64,000 bases of DNA from Fonsecaea monophora (Eukaryota > Ascomycota > Eurotiomycetes > Chaetothyriales > Herpotrichiellaceae). Shown one piece after another: positions 47,036-60,123 of this stretch. The stretch covers positions 278,852-342,851 of the forward strand of contig NW_019173956.1 of NCBI RefSeq assembly GCF_001642475.1, in the 5' to 3' direction. Positions within the stretch are counted from its first letter, which is position 1; every line of letters starts with the position of its first letter. The notes under the pieces were generated by a model. That model was not told where the DNA came from. It saw only the letters and a list, made by a program, of their open reading frames with translations, and ran no database searches. The position numbers were made by a program, and so were the translations under genes.

Positions 47036-50000
47036 AGAGAGGTAATTTGGGTGTGATAGTAGATGGACGGATAACCCGGACGCGGGTCATTGGATCGCGG
47101 TCGTCAAGTCCGGAACCAAAATATTTCTAGCATTAGTAAATGGCCTATAGGCCGACTTTTGATGGTTGCACAACGTCCGTGTTGTTCCCAACCCAAACGC
47201 GGTTCAATGCAACCGGCGCGATTCCTCATGGTCTCGGCGATGAGCCAGCATCGATTGAAATCCAAGAGGACGCGCGAACCTGGGGCCAGCTCGACCTGAA
47301 TCTTGCGAACGGTGGCTCGCTCTCAGGCAGCTCAGTATGTGTATATGCGGATAGATCATGTCTGGAGCCCGGGTCAGTTTTCCGGATATGCATGCCGAAA
47401 CGGATACCCACATTTTGACATTCTGAAGCGCGGGGTGTGCAGTGTCGGTGGTAGTCCGCTGGCTACGGCGCAAGAGATCGAACGGCAGTGTGTACGAGCA
47501 TTGGCAGGCGAGATCTTTCGCTTGTCCGAAGGCATCTCTAAAAAAGCCTCTTTGCCTTCTCCGGTCCGTTTTCTCTTATGCTCCACAAGTGTCTTCCTTG
47601 AGGGTGCCATCATCAGTCATCGGACCACGGCCCGAGTACGAAGGATTCGGTCCTCGTTGTCTTGCGGAATAAGGCATCTCGTTGATTCGTATCGAGAATC
47701 TGTAAAGACCGCTTTGGGTGACATTGACGACAAGAATAGCTCAATAACCGTCCTGGAAAGACGTCAAGCGCAACGTAGGACCGGAGATGGACGTGTGTTC
47801 GTGTTTGTTCATGAGGCTGCAGAATCGAAGACAGAACAAGCGACACCATCGAGAGCAGTGAGAGCGGGTCTGGCCATATTGTGAATCACTCGAATCTCCA
47901 TATTTTGAGCGGTAGAAATCGACTTTCATTCCAGTTGTGCAGACACCAAGGCTTTTCTTCTCCTACTCATCCCCAGGTCGAATGGCCCTTGCGAAGGGCG
48001 GGAAGTCTCCGAGCAAGAAGAAACCAGGAATATGTGAGCGCACAGGCAGGACTCGCCTAAATATAGGGAACAGAGGGACGACAAAGTGAGCTGCCGAAGT
48101 GCGTGCCATTGGTTGAGCTGCAGTCTTATCGTCCGCGAATGTCTGAGTTGGCAGTTTCTTGGTGTCACTCGTTTGGGAAGGTCAAAAATACCTTGTTGCA
48201 TCAGACCCGGCGTGAACCGAGCACTTGGCACATATCCAAGTGCTCGTATGCTCTGCAGGGTGGACAAGGGACAAGCACAAATGCAAGTGATGGTGGTGGT
48301 GGTGGTGTCGGTGGTCAAGTCAGACGAAAGTCAGAAGAACCAAACCACATCAGGAAAGTCGACCTGACTAGGAAAGTTAACCGGAAATATTTTGTCCAAT
48401 CAAGTGTCGCCACGAGTCCCGGCTAAAAATTTCCGGTATCAGTGTCGAATATCATGACAGCATCTTCTTACCTCTAACTAATGCATCTTCAAAGCGAGTG
48501 CTGTGACCACAACGAGCGTCGCGAGGTACCTCGTCCGCCTCAAGATCCCTGTAGGTTCCACACATGGGATTACCTGCCTACCTGTCTTGCGAAGCTCAAT
48601 CTGGGTCATGCTTGGTACAGACAGTACTCCGTACAAAACACATTGGATCGCAACCCTTCAATACTCCTTCCCTCGTGCGGGCTATCTCCCTGACAGATTG
48701 TCTTCTTCCTAATTCATTCCATTTTGTCTGATTCTGTCCACCACTGCCCACTGCATCTACAGGCACCAGGGTAGCAATACCGCCATCAGTGGCTTCATCT
48801 GATTCCCTCACCTAGGTGCACGAGTAGCAAGCAGATCCCACTCCCTGAATAAACCTGCAGTCTAACGCCTTCCTTTTTTTCAGGAAGGTCGTGACGGACT
48901 GCCAAGGGCGATCCGTGTCGTGGCGCTCGCTGCTGGATAGACCAAACTGCAAGGAAAAGAAAACTTCTGCGACTGCTCGCCCCCCGCACACGTCCCGAGG
49001 CTCGCCGCAGCCGCGTCGGTTCTGCCAAAAAGAGCAATGTCAACAGCAACCCTGGCTGGTGGTTGCAAGCAGATGAAGCACGTGAACGATGCTCGGTTCC
49101 TTCCCTCCGTCGCTTTCTCCCGAAACGGAAACAGTTGAAAAGACTAACGCCCGACCAAGGTCGTGTTGCAGACAAGCTGCAAGAGACTTTGGTAGCGCAG
49201 AGGAAGTCGGAGCCGGGCTCCACAGTGGCAAACTCTTCTGCAGCAGCTGGACCTCCAAGGAAGTACCCGCTGTGAGACTGGTAGATGGTGTGGAGGACGG
49301 TCAGTATAATGTGAGTGTCTGACCGAGAAATATGTGAAGTGTGGGTTGTGTGCGTTTTGAGATGCATCTTGCTAGGACCGGGACGACATATCGGGCCGCC
49401 GCTAGTTGTAGCGACTCCTCAGTCCAGCCCGCTCCAGAGATAAGGTGAAAGAGTGCGACTCAATTGGCTGGGATGGTGGTGAACGGGGATAGACGGCGAT
49501 GTCCAGACGGTGATGGTTGAACCTCGTAACATCTCAATTGTTCTACTCGTGCCGAGAAGGAGGCAAAGGTCAGCATCTCCGCGCACGGAAGAGCACTACC
49601 CAGTAGCTCTCGGGTTGCAGAGCCGTCTTTCAGCACGTCCGATGCCTATTCTGGATGGTCAGCGGCGGTGTAAACGAAAATACCCCGCACAGGCGCTGAC
49701 GGTTGGAAATGTACCGGCATGTCAAGTGCCCGGCTAAGAGAGAACTCTACTGGAGGTATTAGCGTTGACGTTCGCAGCTGAAACATTACGTCGATGTCAC
49801 GACTGCTCGGTGCACAACCGTAAGTTGCAGACCCGAAAACGGAACGGATACAAGGTGCTGGACTCGGCATTGGCTTGCACATGCATCACATTCGACTAGT
49901 GCAGACCGTGGCCTTTGCGGTCCGTTGCCCGCACCTCCGGGAAAGGACATGGGAGGCTCGCTGACAATTACACCTCTGCATTAGCAAACGGAACCATTGG

Positions 50001-53000
50001 CCATGAGCTCTCCGCCTCACTCGAAGGCAGGAGAATAGTCTGACTGGGGAAGCGACAGACCAGGCCAAAAGGAGCTCAGAGGAAAGTAATGACGAACCAA
50101 TTCCATGATAGGAAGAAAAACGCCCCAGGTTGCGATTCAGGATGCCGCGAGGAATCCTGTCTGTTGACATTTCCCCCGTGCAGATGCTCTGCCTGTTTTG
50201 GACGCAGACAGTTGGCTGTGCTTGTACAGAAAGGGAAGGTAGTGGGAGAAGCAACAGCAATCGCAAGGATGTCTGCACTCGCATGTGCTGTCCTTTGACA
50301 AGGATGCAATTCGACAGAGATGCAGGCCCTTGATAGACCTTTGCCCAATTCGGCGAATCACGTCCTTCTAGCCATATTCGTCGCCCAATGCAGCAAAGCA
50401 TCACCATCAGTGTCACATTTGCGCAACTGACTCCAAAGTGTGCGGCTAAGTTGCTGTCCTTGATCATGCTCGTGTTTGTGGGGGTAATGACCACAACGCA
50501 GTCGTCGCATATACCTTCTCACAGACAACAACCTCCGTTCAAGACGAGCACGCCGCCGACGCCGACGTGTCCCCTCGGTCTACGCTTTGCAGTTGCGCAA
50601 CAACGAGGGGGCCGAAAGTGCGTCCTCGCCCACGCCAACTGTCATTACATCTCAAGGCGGGGCATATGCCTCTGATTCAACTGCCGGCATCTCCAAAGGT
50701 CTCCAAAGGTCCTTGCAGTACTTCGCAGCAATCTGGTAGGATTCTTGTTTTGGCCTCATCGAGCAAGATAGGGACATGGCCATCCCTGCCAGCAGTTGGA
50801 GAATAGTTGATACCCTGGCCTTTGACTCAAAGACACTTTGGGCATGTCGTTCATCTCGCTTCTGACACCACTTCAGCCCAGAATGAGCAAGGTCCAACTG
50901 CAGCTGAACCAGAAGAGTCTGGTAAACAAAATCTTGGTTATGAACAGGTGATGATGGTGTCAATTCGCGAAGCAAGGCCTGCAGAAGGTGTAGTAGAGAA
51001 GCTCTTTGGTCGCAGGGCGTAGGGTGGTTCTGCGGGCGCTGCGAGTAAGTTATCGGAAAACGAGGTGACGATTCAAGGCTCATGATTCGCTGCAGCCACG
51101 ACAGCCTAGGATGGTTGACATGCAACTCTGGCAAGGCAGCGGCATGAGAACTTTGCAGAAGGGAGTTGCGTATCTGAAGGGCGTAGTATGGCTGGGTGTC
51201 GCGGTGACGGCGAATGGGCCAGACTCTAAGCACTCGTACCTATTCCGATTTTAACGTACACCAGCCTCTTTGAGCGCAGCATGCCTCGACCAAGTTCCCT
51301 CGTCAAATATGTACGCCGTGCTCGTACGAGGGGTGTGAGGTCGAGTTCTAAGGCACTCATAGCCCGCAGTAGTGGCTCCGATGTACTGAGTACGAGACCA
51401 TGATCTCGGCGCACTCAGCACAACGGACGTAGTATTGACTCGGTGCTTTAATTCATGCGGTATATGGAGAGCGTTCCATATCCTGGCAAGGTACAGTAGG
51501 TTTAACACTCAAAGCCATGAGGGATCAATGAAGGTATCCTTTGCAGGGCGTTCTGTAGCCTCGCAGCCTCGTGGGCAAACGAAGCAAACTCAATGCTTGG
51601 CATGCTCAGGATTCCCCTAACTATATCAGGAAGGTGCATATCCTGCCTCGTACCACAAGTAGAAGGTTGGACGAGCCGGCTCCCAGAGGAGAGCCTAATC
51701 TACGCACAGTTAGACTATCGGAGCGGAATAATCATTTTCCAATTCGTCTCTCGACCAAGCAACGCTGAATTACCACAAATCATTGGAGCGAGGCAAACTC
51801 GCGGACAGAACTGAAAGTCTGGGCGTCTTCGCCTACAAGTGTCTTTGGCCCAAGTCCTGCCACCCGTCCCTCAGCAACCCTCGAGCACCTTCGCTTGTCG
51901 CCCAAAGAAACTGATTGCGGGCGCAGCGGAAGAGCGCAGGCAGTTGATGTCGCTTTCCATCTGCTTTCTGCGCTTCCTCCTGACAATTTGATTCAATTCC
52001 GCTCATTTCTATGCGCGCTCGCCGTTGCTACTGACTTGATTAATGCAGAGTTGAGCGCTGTGCCTTGTCCAGCGGTACTCACGACAGGCACCGTCACCTC
52101 CGAGTCCCTCTCTCTCTGTCTCCTCCGTCCCTCGCACCCACACATCCACCTTCTACCTTTCGTAATCGCGAATCTCCCCCTCTGCCTGCGTACTCGCCGG
52201 GACGCCAGACCCGTAACCGTCAATCCTTGTCCCTGACCGTTCGGATACTGCGTTAGCTGCAACTCCGTCGAATCCTACCTCCTCTGTCGTCCGCACCTCA
52301 GCGCATTCGCCCGTCCAGCATTCCGCGTATCCCGAACTGGAGACACCGCTGGCACCGAGAACGCGCGGTTCCTTAACAATGACACCGCTGCCGTCGACTC
52401 TTCTGCGCCGCACCCGACCACAGTGGCATCGCTGCCAATTATATCCAAAGAGCTGAACACCTCTCCGGATCCCTTCGGCGAGCCCTTTGCCGTCTTCAAG
52501 ATTCTCCAAAGATACACTGAAGAGGTGGAACCTCTCACAATCCCCCGGCTGGGCCATTGTCGTCTTCGAGATTCTCCAAAGGCACCGCTGCAGTTGTGAT
52601 GGCGGAAAGAACAAAAGAGTGATGCATATACATCAGCCCTCTACGCTCTGTTTTCATGGCAGTGGGCGGCCAGGCAGGGTTCTGACCAGAAGCTGGCCAG
52701 CTACCAAGGAGAAAAATGCTGGTACATCTCGCCACGTGCGTGCGGCGCAACTGAACCAGGGCAGCTGAAGCTCTTGTTGGCCTCGCTGCTGATGGGAGAA
52801 AGAGTGAACAAACGCAAATCAAGATGGGTACCCGGCTGTGCTGCTAGCTTTATGCTCGCTCTACCCATGCTCCTACAACTTGTGCAGGATTGTCTTCGTG
52901 CATCTGTGGAATACCAGCCCTTGTCGAGGCACAATATCGCAAATCGGGCGCGCTGGCGTTTCTTGCACGGCGGTGCAAGTTACTTCCACTCAGCACCCTT

Positions 53001-54274
53001 CAAGGAGGACCGTGATCAATGGTTTGGGCAAGAAAACAGCGTGGATACTACAAGAGAAAGTCATTTGTCGATACTGATACCGACGTAGAGGGAGGAACTT
53101 GGTTCGGATGTATTTGCGCGCGCCTTGCCATCCCTATCTATACATTGGCCGGTGCTGGAAGCAAAGAACAGTCTTGCAAAGTCTGTCTCGTGCGGCAAGC
53201 GACCACGGCGCAGGCAATAGACGGTCTTTCCCCACGTTCACCGCTTTCTGGGACTGAAAGCATAGGAATGACTGCTGCTGGATGTTCGGGAGTAGGGCGA
53301 GGCGGCGCACGAACTCTCCCGGTATCTTGTCAAGTCGGCACAGCTTTCCGCAGCTGGAGACTTCCGTTTGGCAGTGTGGAGACAAGCCAATGCGACGACC
53401 TGATCTCATCGAGGAGGAACTGATCGCCCGTGCCTGAGGGATGCGAAAATGTGACAACGAACCCTCGCGGATCCATGTACATGACCGCTATGCAGGTTCT
53501 ATATAGTTACAATCTCGGAGAATGTCTGTGAGTTCACACATATTGCCGTTGTACCACGGCGTTGATAATTCAGGATGCCATGTTCAATACCAATCCCGCC
53601 ATCTTGCTCCCTGCCGAGCCACCATATGCAGCATGTGCTCCAATGCATCTTCATTCCCGGAATACACCTCCGATCTCGTCGCGGAACACGGTGCCGCGAT
53701 AGCCTGTCTGCCTTGTCTCTTGGTATAGCCTTGCTCAAGTGTTCGGCATCTCCGTGTCCCGTCAAGCCGCCCACGTTCCGCAAACCCATCCTCTACCGCA
53801 TACACAGTTGGGCAAAGCACTGCGAGACCCGTCCACGCCGGGAACTCTGATCCTCTGCTCGTCTTCACCGCAGCTGAGCGGGAACCCGTGATGAATGAAG
53901 CTCGACGTCGCTTCCAGACGTTCACATGCCCGCTCATTCGCCTACTCCTGATATCCACATGTCCGTCTATTTCGTCGCTGCCCGCGCTGTTTGTTCGTGC
54001 ATCATCGGTGCTGCGGGGATCCATGTCGGGAAGACCCAGAGCTGCAGAACCGTTCTGTGCTGGGGCCAGCCTGCATGCGCGGCGCGCTTGTGGGTTCTTG
54101 AAATACTCCGTTGTACTGTGTAGTCCAGAATAAATGAGAAGGACCTCATCAAGTACTTTCTCCTCCTTCCCTGATGCCTTGTTTCCTTGTTGCCTTGCTG
54201 AGGGCACCGCTCGCACATTTGTCAGTCAGGCCCCGGCATCGTCGTTGCGAGATCACTGTCACACTTTGCCTGCC

Positions 54275-54313
54275 CTGCCTGCCTGACCTGCCTGCCTGAC
54301 CTGCCTGCCTGCC
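54275..54313. repeat. Three tandem 13-bp units CCTGCCTGCCTGA
   Basis: Units at 54275-54287 and 54288-54300 are identical; the third (54301-54313) ends in C instead of A. It is embedded in a longer CTGCC-rich tract. Confidence 0.85.
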
Positions 54314-55056
54314 CCATCGTGTCTCGGCCGGATTGTAGCTCGTCGGAATGTGTCTGTCTCCTCTCTCGTGACTCTCTCTCGTGTGCTCTCGTTGCTTGTT
54401 CACCCCTTGGTCATGAGAAGCGATGATCGGCCTCATTCCCTGCCACCCATTTGATGCGGAGTAGTCGTCGGCCTCCTTCTTTGCTTATCCAAGAGCCCTT
54501 GGAAGCGTCTGTCGGCCTTGTTCCTCGTCCTGACTGGCATCGGTGTTGGCGCCGTCGGGAATGCGCAGGGGGAAGACACATCGATCCAACCGCCCCCTCC
54601 CCCCCCCCAAAAACCCCAATCATCCTTCGCTCGCGTTCCTCGCCTCAGAGCCTGCCAGGGTACATGATCAATCCGAATGCCCTCTCGCTGCCTGCTGCGC
54701 GATGAATCAATCATCAAGCTGTCTCTCCTGCCTGTCCGCAGCTGCCCGCACTTGCCCGTGTCTGTCGGCTTTCTCTCCCACGCCACACGCTCCCTGCCTC
54801 TTCCAATCAACATATCCATCATCCGCAACACTGCGTCCATCGCGTGGCATTGCTCCGCAAGCATTATGGGCCACAGGACGCGGTGCCAGCGGGTCGGACA
54901 CGCCGGAGGCCTCCCCCCGCTGCTGTTCGGGCCGCCACGCCGACGAGATGGAGGTCCCGCGACATTTCAACCATTGTTCCGACATCCCGACGATACCCTC
55001 GACAGCGTGGAATGAGTGGCAGGGCCGTTGGGCAAAGTTGGTTGTCGTCGATGTGC

Positions 55057-55096
55057 GGGGTCAACTGGTCGAAATGCGTTTGGACCAGTTGACCCC
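55057..55096. repeat. Perfect 14-bp inverted repeat (hairpin)
   Basis: Arms at 55057-55070 (GGGGTCAACTGGTC) and 55083-55096 (GACCAGTTGACCCC) are exact reverse complements separated by 12 bases. No ORF, terminal duplication or array accompanies it. Confidence 0.85.
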
Positions 55097-57149
55097 CGCT
55101 GGGGTACCCGCAACTCGAAGATTTCAAAACGTGGCCGCAGCGACAAATGGGTCTTATGGGAGAAGCGCACGGTGCTCCTGATACTCCCCATGTGTTTTTT
55201 GAGCGGATCGCGTCACGCGTTGTGGTGCTGTGGCACGATGAAGTTTCGGCGGCGGCCCAGGCTTGCTCTGTGCGGGCGGCGGCGTCGCTCGGCCCTCTGG
55301 AATTGCCTCTCCGCATCGGTATCGAGGCTCCGAGCAAGCCTTGAGTGATTGGGGGGTGTTGTCGTCCGATCTGTTGCCCAGGGAGGGAAGGGGAGCGTTT
55401 CCGTTGGCGGAGAAAGCTGCTTCTCCGTCCTCCTTTGCCTGAATTCGCGGTGAAAGGATCCGTTCTTCCGCCGTACGACAGCTGCTGCAGCATCCCGCGT
55501 CTCTGCTGCATCAGCTGCATGCATTTTTACTCCGGGGAGCGTTCAATAGCGCGAGCAGGAGGGGTTGAAGGCATGACAATCCGTGTTGGTTTGCAGTCCG
55601 ACCAGAGCTGCGGGAGAGGACTTTCTGCACGAGCAGGGGCGTATTCAGGGTCCTCCTCAATCGTCCATCATCTGCTTGTCCCGACAGTCAGGGTGTTCCA
55701 GGCGTGGAGGTCCTGCTGTATGTGTTGTCCGGCAAAGCCGGAAGAACGCCCAGACCAGATCGGCCAACGGTCGAGGAGCGCCTGAGAGACCTCACGGCCT
55801 GCTCGAAGTCTGTGTTCCTTTACCGGCTACTCCAGAGCGCCGTCGCTCCTGTCAGAAAGGGATATTGGACTCCAGCGACAATGGCATTGGTCTTGAGGCG
55901 ACCAATGCCAACAAAAGGTGAAAGGAGAGCGGGCCCAAGGGCGTTGAGAATCCCGTTGAAGCGCTTGTCATGCTCGAGGCAGTACGACCACGATGGCGAA
56001 ATGAAATCAACTGCCACCCCCAATGGGAGCAGGACTGGTGAAACCCAAAAAACGCACCGGTTGACCTGTTTTGTCGTCGCTGTCAATCCGTTTTTCGCGG
56101 GATGGACTCGGTTTTTCCATCTCCAAAGACAACAGGTTTCCGTAAACGGAGAGATGTGATTGGTGGACCGTGGTCCCGCTGCCGAACTTGACCTTCCAGG
56201 CGCTGAGAAACAGACGTTCCCAACAGGACAATGGAGACTTCGCTGTCATCACTTTTGTCAGGACCAACGTCCGTAGGAGTTCGTTACTCTCCAGCTTGTC
56301 GGAATGGGCTCTCACAGCATTGCGGGGATTGACGTATTAGGTGCAGATTGGACACCACTTTAGTGTGGTTGCTTCCCACGTGCCAAACCGCCGAGACCAT
56401 GGATGATAGATTGGTACTGTACTGTAGACACATACAGGTGCACGATAGGTAATAACCACTGAGTGCCTAACCGCCATGACTCAGTATCAATGCAGAAAGA
56501 GGCCGCAGATCGGGATTGCGGCGATGCATTACAGACTAGTTTGCCAGGTCTGTCTGTCAGTATGGGGGCTCGGCGGAGGAGTCGATGAGCGAATGGTGAT
56601 GCGTCACAGCAATGAGGCTTCCGTTAAACGGCCTCGGTCAAAGCGATGATGCAAAGGCCTTAGCTGAAAGACTTGGTTACGCAGGGTAGGAGGATACGAG
56701 GCAAAGAGGATGGAGTTGAGACCTCTACGCTTATACGCAGACCTCCCACTTCAACATATTGCTGAGTCCCCGTGGACTGCGGTGGGCGTTCGCTTGCCTC
56801 GCTCTGAAAGAGTTCGAAGTATTCCGGTATCGAGAGACGACGATCTGAGGACCAGTATCAGACTCCCATGGCGCAGGTAACTATAGAATGGCCTTGCAAA
56901 GATCCGACAACAACCGTGCTCTGCTCGTAGTCTCGCCTCTGGTCTGGACTTTCTCAACGTAAGGAGATCCTTTCATACTAACAGCGGTGAAGTTGAGGTA
57001 CGGGGAACTGCGAAAGGAGGGAGTATGCGTAGGAATGCTCCCGTGTACCCGCATGACGCTCCAGATCGTGTCACCATAGAAGGGATTCCATGCCCGTTCG
57101 ATACGGTGTCTGATCACGTTCATATTGATCTTGGACTGCAGGGTGGCTC

Positions 57150-57551
57150 ATGACATTAATTGCTGCCATCTCTACCAAAGGTATCGATATGAGGACACCC
57201 GCCGATACTGGACATTTATCGCCGTTCAGTCTCGCTCGGAGATCTTCCCACAGCTGGGTGTCCGAACAGACTGCGCAGATAGGTCAAATGTCTCAGCCGC
57301 CTCCGAGGGAGCCCACATCTCCCGGTGATGTGTCGACTGCCTTTGTCCCGCCTTTTACGGGCAAGCACCAAAGTCGCCGAGAACCGCCTCCTTCAATCTC
57401 TTCCTTCTCCACCAAATCATGGATTGAGCCACCCATATTTCTCGCTGAATCCCGTTCGACATATCTCGAGCAGCGGCGTCTAGAGGCCTGCAGCAGCCTT
57501 GACTTGGAACGTATGCAGATGTACTCTCATGGTTTCAGTCGCCGTCTGTAA
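57150..57551 (+). CDS. Possible Ser/Pro-rich hypothetical protein
   Basis: The ATG-to-TAA frame encodes 133 residues (start MTLIAAISTKGIDMRTP). The middle is Ser/Pro/Thr-rich and disordered-looking (QMSQPPPREPTSPG, REPPPSISSFSTKSW). The end is more helical and charged (STYLEQRRLEACSSLDLERM). Its length alone does not prove coding. It may be the first exon of a longer gene that includes the exons near 58.4-58.8 kb, but I could not find a consistent join. Confidence 0.25.
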   Translation: MTLIAAISTKGIDMRTPADTGHLSPFSLARRSSHSWVSEQTAQIGQMSQPPPREPTSPGDVSTAFVPPFTGKHQSRREPPPSISSFSTKSWIEPPIFLAESRSTYLEQRRLEACSSLDLERMQMYSHGFSRRL

Positions 57552-58412
57552 GAGCGGACTGTAGGGCCTTCAGCCGAGTGACAACCCGCTGCGCTTTATA
57601 CTGCACAACTCTTCTCAGAATCTCTCTTTTGAAACCCATAGAGTCATCCTGCCCAGATATACTCAAAGACAGTTCGTAGTATTCGTAGGGTTCGTAGAGT
57701 CAATGGAGGAAGCGGGAGGAAATGAACCCGTCCCAGTCGGATCATCGGCGGGTCAAGTTTGCGGTTGGGTGGAAGAGGCTGTGGAGGGTGGAAGAGCTCG
57801 TAGGCTACAGTGGAGCTGGGAGGAGTGTTAGTATCGACGAGATGCTCAAGGTATTGTGAAACCCACCGTCATCGTGTCATGGCAGGCTACACCACCAAGA
57901 GCAGCCACTGTACCCGTCAGTTTGTCATCGAAGCGCGCGAAGCCAGCCACAATCGCCCATTTTGTGCAAGTCGCACTACTCTCCAGCATAGTATCTTCGT
58001 CCTACGGCAGAGATCTGCTGCGATCCGGTACTCCGCCGCATCAGTGCATCTTCCTACCTGCTCGGCAGACGGCACCTGTCTCTGCGCTTACGCATGCCAA
58101 CACCGCAGCGCATCCATTTCCCTTCGAGAAGGGTCGTTTCGGAGGTAGAAAGGATGCTACTCAAAGTAGGCATAGTTTCGGGGACGGTAAAGGTCTTGCA
58201 CGGGAAGAAACCTGCTGGCGGTCTTATCCACGATGATTAACAGGTGTGGCGGAGGTGGTCACATTTCAGGAGAACGCAGCAGTGAAAGGCAATACCACAT
58301 GGACGGCGTTGCCTTCTGGTACATCATGTCGCCTACAATGACGACTGACGCAAGACAGAGATCCTCCTGGACATGGAAGTGAGAAGGACGAGACGTGGCA
58401 TGGAGGGTGCAC

Positions 58413-58845
58413 ATGTCGGCGTCTGCGGGCTTTTCCCAGCTGGAAAATTCGGTTGACTTGCCTCACCCCATGGGAGAGGCTCGCGATACCTACCTCAAAC
58501 TGCGGCTCTTATATGACTGGTTCGCTTCTGAACACGTGCTGTCAGGCAGTAATGCAAGTATGTCATTGGATCGCTATACCTGCCCTCGTTCAAGCACACT
58601 GACGGTGTCTGGTGCTGGACACGCAACTCCCTTGCTCACCAACATTCCCACGTCCTCCCTCCCCAGTGCAGTATGCTTCACCAGGGGTGCATCTGCCGTG
58701 GAATGCTCCTCACCTCTACCTCCGAATCCCTGGCGTTCCCCTCTCCAATGTTTTAGGCTTTGTGGCTTCCTCAATGCCCCCGGCTCATTCCTGCAGTGCC
58801 CTCCCGTTGATCGATCGAACGACACGAATCTACCTGCGACGATGA
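58413..58845 (+). CDS. Possible two-exon hypothetical protein or gene 3' end
   Basis: Exons 58413-58557 and 58667-58845 join across a 109-nt intron with strong signals: donor GTATGT, polypyrimidine tract and CCCCAG acceptor. The joined frame reads DTYLKLRLLYDWFASEHVL, then SNA-MQYASPGVHLPWNAPH, and ends RTTRIYLRR before TGA, giving 107 residues from the chosen ATG. Continuity across the intron is the main support. The frame is open upstream to 58383, so the real start may be in an earlier exon; a candidate coding stretch with EVVTFQENAAVKGNTTW lies at about 58253-58345. No domain is recognised. Confidence 0.38.
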
Positions 58846-60123
58846 CATTACGGCTCGGATAGCCCTCTACCCGCTGGTCAGAGTCGGTCTGGCAAGATCA
58901 CTGGCATGACCTTGTGAGAAGAAGTCATGTGCAAAACAGTGCATGTTACGAGGTGGGCAGCTCACAGAGGAGGCGGCGCAGCTTCTGAGGCGGCATCTCC
59001 GGCGAGGCACGCCGGTGGTGGCAAGACGAGGTTCAGGCACAAGGCGTTGAGTCTTGATGTCGCCATACTGTGAAGGAAGGTAGGAGAATACAAGCAATGG
59101 TCAAATCTTACTCGATCAATGGCGGAAGAGGTGGATTGACGCAGCTGGTCTACAGACGTCACAGCAGAGGCGCGGACGAGCAAGAAGAGGGATGAAAGGC
59201 TCCCCAACCACACGCGGTTGGGGCCTATTCAAGGCGCCGTGACAAACAGAGCAGAACAAAGGTGTTGGGCGACGCAGGAAGAGAACACGGCGGAATGGGT
59301 GATGGCAATTTTCTGGGAATCCTCTTCCCATGCTTCGTTCCATGTCCTCGGCCGACAAACAAAGGGCAAGAACAGACAAGTAGGTCCTTAGCATCATCTT
59401 CATATTCATGAGAAGCCGTTACATAAGCCAGAGGCGAAATACATGACAATCAATTCATCCGTTAGTCATTCATCCATAGCAGCAAGGTCGCTTGGTTTTT
59501 TCCCGGTGATTTTGTCCCACTGGTAATCCAAACGTGTTGACCGCCTCTTAAAAAGAACCAATAAAAAGGAAATATCCCGAAAAAGAGACGACCACGTTCG
59601 ATCGTACGGTGCTATTTTTTCATAGAAGTAACCGGTTTGTGTGGGTATATCATGGGTAAGGGATGGTGTTGTAGTAGTGTAGTAGAAGGCGCGTTGCACG
59701 CATGGCACGCTGGACCGTTGCGGGCGCTGGACGTTCTGGTCGGTGGCCCTGGTGCGGTCAGCGGAAGAAGTGGGCGGGCACTCCTCCTGGGCAGTCAAGA
59801 CTGGGCTTTGGCCTGCTTGCTTCGGGCGGAGGAGGCTGGTGGCCTGCAGCCAGGTCTTCCTGGTGGCGTAGATGCGGTGTTCAATGCAGCCTCCTCTTGA
59901 GTCCGGGCAAGTGTCGGCCGGGATGATGGCGACCAGCTCTTTCAAGAGACATCGCTCCCGGCGACAAGGAGATCGCTACACTGGGAATCGGAGTTGTTTG
60001 ACGGGAGGAGTGGGATAGGTTCTTCGAGCAAAGGTCTCTCGCATGTAGAAACTGGCGTCGCTCATCCCGTCTGTCTCTGCACCTGGGCGGTCGAGTCCGT
60101 GAGCTTGACAGAATACTCGTTGG
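58846..60123. other. Intergenic stretch
   Basis: On the minus strand a 159-codon frame (59945-59466) ends in KPSDLAAMDE but has no ATG near its beginning. It could be the last exon of an unrecognised gene or simply 3' sequence of the neighbouring gene. Other frames are of chance length. Confidence 0.35.

Larger units (their letters stand above)
47036..57149. other. 10-kb stretch with no convincing gene
   Basis: Open frames reach about 220 codons (around 54.5-55.5 kb, on both strands at once), which is the size chance produces in GC-rich sequence; none has a motif. Visible structures are a GGT microsatellite (about 48290-48311), a 13-bp tandem repeat (54275-54313), a perfect hairpin (55057-55096) and a degenerate direct repeat containing GATTCTCCAAAG at about 52499 and 52570. 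Nothing supports a transposon or RNA gene. Confidence 0.45.

Noticed and set aside
49886..51233. Minus-strand frames of 202 and 193 codons
   Set aside because: About this many frames of this size are expected by chance in 64 kb; no domain or splice support was seen.
54543..55520. Overlapping 212- and 218-codon frames on opposite strands
   Set aside because: Both are of the length chance gives in GC-rich sequence; neither has a motif, an intron or a recognised start context.
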